Positions 9,446 through 15,926 of a DNA stretch of 64,000 bases are shown here, in pieces. Each line of letters begins with the position of its first letter. The first letter of the stretch is position 1. The notes beneath the pieces were generated by a model. The model ran no database searches. It had not been told where the DNA came from and worked only from the letters and a program-made list of their open reading frames with translations. Source of the stretch: Gracilimonas sediminicola (GTDB lineage Bacteria > Bacteroidota > Rhodothermia > Balneolales > Balneolaceae); NCBI RefSeq assembly GCF_024320785.1, contig NZ_JANDBC010000001.1:1184001-1248000 (forward strand), read 5' to 3'. Position numbers and translations under genes: made by a program.

Positions 9446-10612
9446 ATGGAAAAGCATAGAATATTAGTGGTTGATGATGAACCGGATCTGCAGATGTTGA
9501 TCTTGCAACGGTTCCGCAAACAAATAAAAGAGGACGAATACGAATTTTTCTTTGCCGAAAACGGAGAAGAAGCCCTCGATATGCTAAGCGAATCGCATAA
9601 CATTTCCCTGGTTTTATCTGATATCAATATGCCCCGGATGGACGGGCTCACCTTTCTGACGGAGACGCAGAAACTCGAAAACCCCATGTTCAAAACCGTG
9701 ATAGTTTCCGCCTATGGAGATATGGATAACATCCGCACCGCGATGAACCGGGGTGCTTTTGATTTTGTAACCAAGCCCATCGACTTCACCGACCTGAATG
9801 CCACCATCGAAAAAACGCTGAAAGAAATACAACTCATTCAGGATGGCATTCAACACAAAAAAACGCTGGAAGCCGTACAAACCGACCTGGAAACAGCGGC
9901 CCGTATTCAGCAGAAGATGCTGCCCCAGGAGTTCCCACCTTTCCCCGACCGCTCAGAGTTCAGCATTTACGCCGAGATGTATACCGCCAAACAGGTAGGT
10001 GGTGATTTTTATGATTTCTTTATGCTGGATGAACACCACCTGGGCTTTGTATGTGCCGATGTTTCCGGCAAAGGAGTTCCGGCCTCTTTATATATGGCGG
10101 TCTCCCGGACAACCATCAAAGCCATTGCCTCACAGATTCAGGACCCTGCCCTTTGTCTGTCAACAGTTAATACCATGCTGATTCCGGAAAGTGATCTCAC
10201 CACTTTTGTTACCGCTTTTTATGGGGTGATGGATGTTCGAACCGGCAAGGTGCAATATTGCAACGGCGGGCATAACCTGCCTTACATCGTCCGAAATGAC
10301 GGAACGGTTGAAGAAGTTGAAACCACGGAAGGAATTCTGCTTGGTAAAATTGAACCCTTCAATTTTGAGACGAAAGAATTTACACTCGAACCGGGTGAAA
10401 AAATCCTCCTCTTCACCGATGGCGTCACCGAGGCAACAGCTGTAGATGGCTCCATGTATGAAGAACCCCGTCTGGAAGCCTTTCTGGAAAAGCATAGCAA
10501 AGATAACATCAATAAACTGGTGCGCAGCCTGATAGTGGATGTGCTGAAGTTTATGGGCAAAGCCGATCAGTCGGATGATATCACGGTTCTTTCCGTTGGG
10601 TATAATGGATAG
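9446..10612 (+). CDS. Receiver-PP2C (SpoIIE/RsbU-like) serine phosphatase
   Basis: Response regulator with a phosphatase output, 388 residues. The receiver (1-125) has D10-D11, D59 (LSDINMP), S90-region SAYGD and the K of TKPIDF. A coiled helix (130-165) joins it to a SpoIIE-type PP2C domain (about 170-388) with metal-binding motifs GGDFYDFF, DVSGKG and the C-terminal QSDDITVL. Proteins of this architecture (RsbU/RssB-like) dephosphorylate an anti-sigma-factor antagonist and thereby control a sigma factor or another partner switch. No STAS antagonist or RsbW-like anti-sigma kinase is in the window, so the target is elsewhere. Last gene of the kinase operon; RBS GAGGG is 3-7 bases before the ATG. 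Confidence 0.96.
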   Translation: MEKHRILVVDDEPDLQMLILQRFRKQIKEDEYEFFFAENGEEALDMLSESHNISLVLSDINMPRMDGLTFLTETQKLENPMFKTVIVSAYGDMDNIRTAMNRGAFDFVTKPIDFTDLNATIEKTLKEIQLIQDGIQHKKTLEAVQTDLETAARIQQKMLPQEFPPFPDRSEFSIYAEMYTAKQVGGDFYDFFMLDEHHLGFVCADVSGKGVPASLYMAVSRTTIKAIASQIQDPALCLSTVNTMLIPESDLTTFVTAFYGVMDVRTGKVQYCNGGHNLPYIVRNDGTVEEVETTEGILLGKIEPFNFETKEFTLEPGEKILLFTDGVTEATAVDGSMYEEPRLEAFLEKHSKDNINKLVRSLIVDVLKFMGKADQSDDITVLSVGYNG

Positions 10613-10638
10613 AAGTATTTTTGTTTGTACATAAAAAA

Positions 10639-10663
10639 GGCTCCGACGCTGAGCATCGGAGCC
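10639..10663. terminator. Intrinsic terminator between convergent genes
   Basis: Perfect 8-bp stem (GGCTCCGA/TCGGAGCC) with a 9-base loop. The A-run before it (10633-10638) gives a T-run on the minus strand, so it best fits the minus-strand metalloprotease gene, but it lies where the plus-strand kinase operon also ends. Confidence 0.85.
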
Positions 10664-10699
10664 AGATTTAGAAGCACTAAGCTGTTGCTTATCTAACTA

Positions 10700-13300
10700 T
10701 CAGTTCTCCAGGCTTAAGCCTGCATCCAGTGCTTTTTCAACTCGTGCCTTCACTTCACGCAAATGTGCTTCGGTGTATGCATCAAAGCTGTATGGCGGAG
10801 TGAGGCGACGGGTGATTCGGTTATTAAGATCCGACAGTTGTGCCCGGGCTACCGAACGTGCATCAGCCGGCATATCGGATGGAGCATCTGTCACAATCTC
10901 AATCATCAGATCCAGATACGCACGCTGTACATCACGGCGGTTACTGCTGATGTTTGATCCCGGAGCTGCCCATACTTCACTCCAAACGGCGTTGGTGATG
11001 GTTCCCATCAGTTCGGGAATGGTGATAGTGTTTTCTTCCCCAAACTTAACTTCGGTATCGCGGATTCGGGCCAGGCGTGTTCCATCAAGCAGCGCTTCCA
11101 ACAGGCTTGATTGCACTCCTAACAAATATTGATGTAGCGGGTAGTCGATACGACCGCCATAGGTGTTTGAGTTACCCCAATGGCTCCATCGATCAGCTCC
11201 AAATTGCTGATATACTTCCTGAGGAAGTTCAAACGCATCTTCAGCTAAGGCATACTCGATAATCATATCAAGTGCTTCCTGCTGTTTTTCCCGTGGAATT
11301 TGCACAAACGGCATCCGCGCATCAGGATCTCCAACATGGTCTCTGTACTGGTATTGACCACCAATATATTTCACCGTCGGGCCCAATGCTCTCACATACT
11401 GGAAGAAGTACGTGTTGAACAAATCGGTTGCCTCGTAATAAGGCATGTTATCTGCCAGTGCAATCTCCGGGACTTCCGGAATAAGGTCTCTCAGCAGGGC
11501 TGCACGTCCTTTACCCCAGGCAAGTGGATCGGCACCAAGGTCGTAAACGTTTACCAGCGGGTCGATAGCTCCTGAACCACGGGCATCTTCATCGGTACCG
11601 TAGGCGTGACCCGGCTGAGCTGCCATTCGGGCAATCTCCGCTGCCTTCTCATCATCCGGCGTGTATCCGTAACTGATTACCCAGCGGTCGTAGGAACCCA
11701 CACTGGTATTATAATAATGGCCGTCATTGTCTTCTCCCTGGGGAGACAGGTTCACCGTTGGATATTCCATTGCAGAGCTAAAAATTCCATTTTCAGCAGT
11801 CCACTCAGTATCATATAGTTTATCAAGCGGAGTATCTACCGAAGAACGGAAATTGTGGCGAAGGCCAAGCGTATGCCCCACTTCGTGCATGGTTACCCAT
11901 CGCAGTGCCTGATCGGTGAATTCTTTCGGAACCGGATCGTTGGAAGCAATTTGTCCTCTGGCTACCAGCAGTCCTTTTACCATATCAAGCTGCATGGCCA
12001 TTTCCGTGTAAAACGACTTCATCTCTGAACGGCTCGACATCGCCACTTCTTCAGCACTCACATTGTAAATTTCATCAATGGCTGCTCTCGGTTCTACCAT
12101 TTCGCGGTATTCTTCTTTATCTCCCAGAATCATGTTGGCTTCGAAAAGAATATCCGCATCCAGAATTTCTCCGGTTCTTGGGTCAACTACAGAAGGGCCA
12201 ATGGCTCCATAACCGGGCTGGTCCGACACATTCCATCTCAGGGTTGCATAGCGGATGTCTTCCGGCTCAACACCTTCGGGCAGCATTTCGGCCTGAACGG
12301 CATCTCTGAATCCGGCGGCTTCAAATGCCTTTGACCATTCTTCCACCCCTTCCATCATGGTTTCCCTATAGGCTTCAGGTACGGTATGGTCAATATAGTA
12401 GGTGATGGGCTCAACAGGATCGCAAAGTCCGTCAGCTCCGGGGGCTCCGTCACATTCCAGTCTCCATTTGTTCACATATCGCTTGAAGAAAGTATCATCG
12501 TCATCGTCGGTAAAGTCCTTATGAACCGTCATGAAAAAACCGGTACGGTCATCGGCCATACGCGGACTCATGGGCTCTTCAGGAAGTTCCGCCATCGTAT
12601 AATGAATGGATACCGGGATATAGCGGCTATCGGCTACGGTTCGCGGACCTCTCAGTTCGCTGTTATTAAATGTAAGCTGAGCGGTCACATTTGTATTCAT
12701 CGGAAATGACTTAACCGCTTTCAGGTAGCTTCTCGATTTATCAAAAGAAGCACGTCCCGGCTGCCCCGGTCGTGAAGAAACCACAAAGCTCACCCGTTGT
12801 CCAATATTGGAAAGGTCGCCCACAAACCAGTCATACACATTTACCAGCATTACACCGTCATCGTTGGTAGTTTCAACCTTGGCGGTTTCCAGAATTGAAT
12901 TCCCATATCCCAATTCTACCGATACTGCTTCCGGTGTACCTTCTTCAGCCACATAACGGTGTGGTTTTTGAACAAGCATCAACTTTCCTTCCTGCTTTTC
13001 AAGTCGTACAAGTAACCCCTCAAACACGCTCAGCATGGTTCCGCCGTATAGTCCGGAGGAACCAATACCTTGCTCAATTTCAAAATTCATGAGAAAGTCA
13101 TTGTTAAGCTGTTCTTCGGTAACAGCCAGATACAGAGCATCATCTGTTTTATACAGATCAAAGAAACCCTCAATATGTTCGGCATCTTTGGTCAGTTCCG
13201 TGAATTTGTCTTCTTCTTTTTTGTCCTTGTCTCCTTTTTGAGCATTCGCCCAAGCCGGAACCAGGATAATCAAGCTTAAGAACAGTAGTATTTTCTTCAT
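10700..13300 (-). CDS. Secreted zinc-dependent metalloprotease (DUF5117/DUF5118 type)
   Basis: Predicted exported zinc peptidase of 866 residues. A signal peptide (1-20, ending ANA-Q) is followed by the DUF5118/DUF5117-like N-terminal region and a metzincin-type catalytic site H472-E473-x-x-H476-x-x-G-x-x-H482 (HEVGHTLGLRH), which supplies three zinc ligands and the general base. The large C-terminal region (to about 850) corresponds to the DUF4953-like part of this Bacteroidota family. RBS AGGA lies 9 bases before the ATG. It is a single gene, convergent with the kinase operon and followed by a strong terminator. The natural substrate is not known; no inhibitor or partner gene is adjacent. 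Confidence 0.93.
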   Translation of the reverse strand: MKKILLFLSLIILVPAWANAQKGDKDKKEEDKFTELTKDAEHIEGFFDLYKTDDALYLAVTEEQLNNDFLMNFEIEQGIGSSGLYGGTMLSVFEGLLVRLEKQEGKLMLVQKPHRYVAEEGTPEAVSVELGYGNSILETAKVETTNDDGVMLVNVYDWFVGDLSNIGQRVSFVVSSRPGQPGRASFDKSRSYLKAVKSFPMNTNVTAQLTFNNSELRGPRTVADSRYIPVSIHYTMAELPEEPMSPRMADDRTGFFMTVHKDFTDDDDDTFFKRYVNKWRLECDGAPGADGLCDPVEPITYYIDHTVPEAYRETMMEGVEEWSKAFEAAGFRDAVQAEMLPEGVEPEDIRYATLRWNVSDQPGYGAIGPSVVDPRTGEILDADILFEANMILGDKEEYREMVEPRAAIDEIYNVSAEEVAMSSRSEMKSFYTEMAMQLDMVKGLLVARGQIASNDPVPKEFTDQALRWVTMHEVGHTLGLRHNFRSSVDTPLDKLYDTEWTAENGIFSSAMEYPTVNLSPQGEDNDGHYYNTSVGSYDRWVISYGYTPDDEKAAEIARMAAQPGHAYGTDEDARGSGAIDPLVNVYDLGADPLAWGKGRAALLRDLIPEVPEIALADNMPYYEATDLFNTYFFQYVRALGPTVKYIGGQYQYRDHVGDPDARMPFVQIPREKQQEALDMIIEYALAEDAFELPQEVYQQFGADRWSHWGNSNTYGGRIDYPLHQYLLGVQSSLLEALLDGTRLARIRDTEVKFGEENTITIPELMGTITNAVWSEVWAAPGSNISSNRRDVQRAYLDLMIEIVTDAPSDMPADARSVARAQLSDLNNRITRRLTPPYSFDAYTEAHLREVKARVEKALDAGLSLEN

Positions 13301-13550
13301 AGTGTAGCGTCCTGTTGGTTTAAAATTGGTAGTTAGAGTTAGACAATCCCCAACCTTTAAGCAACCCCTCTAACAAAGTTTCATAAAAAAGACGAAAAGC
13401 CACTTTAAATTGTTCTATCTGAATTATAGAAATTTGGCTGAAATACCTTTTTAAAACTAAACGCGATTTTTATTTAACGCGATGCCGTGAACGACTCGCT
13501 TGCATACCCGAAAACATTCCGCCTCCACAACCAACCCATCCTACAGCAAT

Positions 13551-13590
13551 CATCTATTCCGGTAAACAAGCGAAGGGGTTCAGCCCTTCG
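13551..13590. repeat. Dispersed hairpin repeat, copy 1
   Basis: Forty bases identical to 13672-13711, 121 bases apart. It includes a near-palindrome, GCGAAGGG-GTTCA-GCCCTTCG, able to form an 8-bp hairpin. About 30 bases upstream of each copy are also similar (ACAACCAACC core), so the duplicated unit is about 70 bases. Confidence 0.85.
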
Positions 13591-13671
13591 TAAACAATAC
13601 AATGCCATCATCAACCCTCGTACATACTGCAAAACTCTTCGCCCCAGACAACCAACCTACCCTATAACAAC

Positions 13672-13711
13672 CATCTATTCCGGTAAACAAGCGAAGGGGT
13701 TCAGCCCTTCG
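13672..13711. repeat. Dispersed hairpin repeat, copy 2
   Basis: Second copy of the 40-base unit. The hairpin GCGAAGGG...CCCTTCGC is closed by an additional C in this copy. It lies about 50 bases before the promoter-like sequence of the lytic transglycosylase gene. Confidence 0.85.
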
Positions 13712-13763
13712 CATCCTAAATCATAACTACATTACAAAGCAATTATTCATCAAAAAATCGGTA

Positions 13764-13794
13764 TTTGGCTTTTGCTCTGCAGGTTGTACTTTTG
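13764..13794 (+). promoter_or_regulatory. Bacteroidota-type promoter of the lytic transglycosylase gene
   Basis: TTTG at 13764-13767, 19 bases, then TACTTTTG at 13787-13794, an exact match to the TAnnTTTG -7 element known from Bacteroides and Flavobacterium. Transcription would begin near 13801, about 55 bases before the ATG at 13856. Pattern match only. Confidence 0.6.
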
Positions 13795-13855
13795 GGATAC
13801 AAAACACGGGGACAATTTCACCAATTAATTAGGCTAAAGCACATTTGGGGTACTC

Positions 13856-15034
13856 ATGAAGACGTCACTATTATTTGGACTGGTCATACTTTTCTTTTCA
13901 TCGACACACATCACAGCACAAGACGCATCACTCACCTGGGAAGAATACCGACAGCAACGGCAGCAGCAGCTCGAACAAATTCAGGCAGCCCAGGACTCGG
14001 CTCTCCACCAAAGCATCGCCGACTATGAAGCCTATGTATTTCAGCATGAAATGGATTTTAACCGATTCCGGGATGATATGTTACGGCAGTGGGGAGACTT
14101 TAAAGAGCGGACCAAGATCAACTGGATTGAGTATCAAAATGGAGGTAAAGTCCGATGGGACGTAGACTTCGAAGACGGTGAAGGCACCATCGAAGTGCTG
14201 GCTGATGAAAACGACACCGAAGACAGCCTGCTTATTGCCATCGAGAATGCCGTTCTGGATTTGATTAGCAGTAAGGGCACCGAAACGGAACTGCCCGATG
14301 AAACCGAAAAAGAGGTGATGCAAGAGCCTATTTTAGCCGATCAGATTGATATCCCTGAAGACATGGACTCCCTGCAATACGCTAAAGAGGTAGCTGAACA
14401 AACGGAGATTAAAGAAGTGGAAGCCGAAGATGGAACCACCAGAAAGATTGCCGTTTTAAACCTGCAGCTTGTGCCTGATCACCTCCGCACCCGGGCCGAA
14501 AAATTCAGAAAGGAAGTGGAAACTTACTCTGATAAGTATGAAATAGATCCTACCCTGGTGCTTGCCATTATTCATACCGAGTCGTTTTTCAATCCCATGG
14601 CAAAATCTCATGCCAATGCCCTGGGGTTAATGCAAATTGTACCCCGCACCGCCGGCCGGGATGTATATCGGGTGTTAAATGGAAAAGACGCTATCCCCTC
14701 AGCTGAATATTTATTTAATCCCGACCAAAATGTGCATTTCGGCTCTACCTATATCGACATTTTGATGAACCGGTATATGCGGGGAATTGAAGACCGGACA
14801 GTACATGAGTACCTGGTAATTTGCGCTTATAACACCGGCGCCGGAAATGTGGCAAGAGCCTATATCAATTCCACCAACTTCAATAATGCCCGGGATACCA
14901 TAAACGGGATGAGCGCACAGGAAAATTACGATTACCTGCTGGCGAACCTGCCCTGGGACGAAACCAAAAATTACCTGAAAAAGGTAACTGAGCGCCGGTC
15001 CCAATACAAGGAGTGGTTGGCATCGGATGACTAA
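13856..15034 (+). CDS. MltC-like murein lytic transglycosylase
   Basis: Exported peptidoglycan-cleaving enzyme of 392 residues that would cut the MurNAc-GlcNAc bond to leave 1,6-anhydro ends. Signal peptide 1-22 (ending ITAQ) without a lipobox cysteine, so unlike E. coli MltC it is probably periplasmic, not a lipoprotein. Residues 25-200 resemble the N-terminal DUF3393 domain of MltC (YQNGGKVRWDVDFEDG). The SLT domain (about 215-385) has catalytic E242 (HTESFFNP), the ALGLMQIVP motif and CAYNTGAGNVARA. It is a single transcription unit with its own promoter and a terminator at about 15036-15076. Family call is firm; the MltC subtype is from the two-domain layout. Confidence 0.93.
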   Translation: MKTSLLFGLVILFFSSTHITAQDASLTWEEYRQQRQQQLEQIQAAQDSALHQSIADYEAYVFQHEMDFNRFRDDMLRQWGDFKERTKINWIEYQNGGKVRWDVDFEDGEGTIEVLADENDTEDSLLIAIENAVLDLISSKGTETELPDETEKEVMQEPILADQIDIPEDMDSLQYAKEVAEQTEIKEVEAEDGTTRKIAVLNLQLVPDHLRTRAEKFRKEVETYSDKYEIDPTLVLAIIHTESFFNPMAKSHANALGLMQIVPRTAGRDVYRVLNGKDAIPSAEYLFNPDQNVHFGSTYIDILMNRYMRGIEDRTVHEYLVICAYNTGAGNVARAYINSTNFNNARDTINGMSAQENYDYLLANLPWDETKNYLKKVTERRSQYKEWLASDD

Positions 15035-15035
15035 A

Positions 15036-15079
15036 AGAGGCCAAGTAAAGCGGAATTTATTTCTGCTTTTGAGGCTTTT
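15036..15079 (+). terminator. Terminator of the lytic transglycosylase gene
   Basis: Imperfect hairpin (GCC...AAAGC / GCTTT...GGC with a bulge) running into six T residues at 15075-15080. It lies between the stop of the transglycosylase and the stop of a short minus-strand open frame. Confidence 0.6.
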
Positions 15080-15088
15080 TTCCTCCGT

Positions 15089-15247
15089 TTATTTATTCTG
15101 AGGCTGCAATTCTTCGAAACAAATCTCGGAATTCAGTAAATCTGATATCAGGGACCTCATTCGTTCCTGAATGTAAAATTCGGCCTCAGGGTACTCTTTG
15201 AGGATAATTTCAAGCTGGATTAAAATATGTCGGGATGCATTGTTCAT
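15089..15247 (-). CDS. Possible 52-residue small protein, unknown function
   Basis: Open frame of 52 codons from ATG (15245-15247) to TAA (15089-15091), with a purine-rich GAGAGAA 5-11 bases before the start. The product begins MNNASRHILIQLEIIL and ends ELQPQNK; it is rich in Glu, Ile and Leu, with a likely pair of amphipathic helices and one Cys. The composition is protein-like rather than that of a random AT-rich frame. No family recognised. It converges on the transglycosylase terminator. Ribosome profiling or conservation in relatives would decide. Confidence 0.4.
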   Translation of the reverse strand: MNNASRHILIQLEIILKEYPEAEFYIQERMRSLISDLLNSEICFEELQPQNK

Positions 15248-15390
15248 AGTATTCTCTCGGTGTTAAGGGTTAGCATCAAACCTTCTCTGCCTTTATTATT
15301 TCAACAATCGTACCAAATAATTCCTCTGTTAGTTGCTAATCATACCCCTCCAACCTCAAAAACTTATTCTTCATTCTGAAGCATAAAATA

Positions 15391-15422
15391 ATTGCCCTGC
15401 AGTTATGATCTTCTTATCTTTG
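15391..15422 (+). promoter_or_regulatory. Bacteroidota-type promoter of tRNA-Arg
   Basis: ATTG at 15391-15394, 20 bases, then TATCTTTG at 15415-15422 (TAnnTTTG). The predicted start is about 10 bases before the mature tRNA 5' end. Confidence 0.6.
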
Positions 15423-15439
15423 ATGCTCTCGAATTTTTT

Positions 15440-15513
15440 GCGCACGTAGCTCAGCTGGATAGAGCGTCTGGCTACGGACCAGAAGGTCAGGGGTTCGAAT
15501 CCTCTCGTGCGTA
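15440..15513 (+). tRNA. tRNA-Arg (anticodon ACG)
   Basis: Cloverleaf folds fully: acceptor GCGCACG/CGTGCGT, D-stem GCTC/GAGC, anticodon stem TCTGG/CCAGA around loop CTACGGA (anticodon ACG, presumably read as inosine to decode CGU/CGC/CGA), a 5-base variable loop and T-arm AGGGG-TTCGAAT-CCTCT. Discriminator A; CCA is not encoded. Flanked by its own promoter and terminator. Confidence 0.97.
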
Positions 15514-15525
15514 CATTAATTTTTA

Positions 15526-15557
15526 AAGCCGCCTTTGTTCGAAAGGTGGCTTTTTTT
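15526..15557 (+). terminator. Terminator of tRNA-Arg
   Basis: Hairpin AAGCCGCCTTT - GTTCG - AAAGGTGGCTT (one G-T pair) followed by a run of seven T, starting 13 bases after the tRNA. Confidence 0.85.
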
Positions 15558-15702
15558 ATATCTCCCCTTCGCGCACAAAAATCCACTTCCCTTTCTTCCT
15601 AATTCTGTTTTCAAATTCGGCTACTTCTAAACAATCGCACTTAGCAAGCTCACAGAGGGTTATTTTGAACTCAAAATTAATTTCCCAAAAAAGTGTAAGG
15701 AA

Positions 15703-15808
15703 TGGCTTTGAGATCGCTCTTACTTAATGGTCAAGAGGGCCAATTTGGGTTAAGTCGTGGGTACAAATGCAACCATCCTTATCTGCTTTAGATGAGGATG
15801 GTTTTTTT
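15703..15808 (+). ncRNA. Candidate small RNA ending in a strong terminator
   Basis: A strong intrinsic terminator (stem AACCATCC/GGATGGTT extended by ATC/GAT, arms 15771-15783 and 15791-15803, then T-run) lies on the plus strand with no plus-strand gene between it and the tRNA terminator 214 bases upstream. A near-consensus -7 element TGGCTTTG (15703-15710; consensus TAnnTTTG) would start a transcript of about 90 bases near 15717. This is inference; no RNA family was recognised. The hairpin overlaps the first in-frame ATG (15792) of the kinase open frame. Confidence 0.3.
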
Positions 15809-15926
15809 ATTGGTCCAAACCCCGGATTTCGGGAGTTATTATCTGCTGAGGCATTGCTCTAAACACTCTTGTGGTTTAACACAGAAAGCAGTTAGTTCAA
15901 ATTCAGAAATTATTCACAAGGGGAAA

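Larger units (their letters stand above)
13301..13763. other. Gene-poor intergenic region holding a duplicated repeat
   Basis: No convincing gene here; the open frame at 13487-13726 runs through the repeat and has no family resemblance or RBS. The left part should hold the promoter of the minus-strand metalloprotease. The centre carries two copies of a 40-base repeat annotated separately. Confidence 0.6.

Noticed and set aside
10773-11132. 119-codon plus-strand frame opposite the metalloprotease
   Set aside because: Antisense shadow of a gene with clear catalytic motifs; composition rich in Ser and Arg as expected for a shadow frame.
13551-13711. CRISPR-like array
   Set aside because: Only two copies, 121 bases apart, with similar flanks and no cas genes; a dispersed repeat fits better.
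13487-13726. 79-codon frame in the intergenic region
   Set aside because: It runs through the duplicated hairpin repeat, has no RBS and no family resemblance.
15371-15586. 71-codon minus-strand frame with GFEPLTFWSVARRSIQLSYV
   Set aside because: It is the reverse complement of the tRNA-Arg gene and its surroundings, a well-known false ORF.
15792-15926. N-terminal extension of the five-PAS kinase from ATG 15792
   Set aside because: The ATG lies inside a terminator hairpin and the 45 added residues are not protein-like; the membrane segment starts after 15927.
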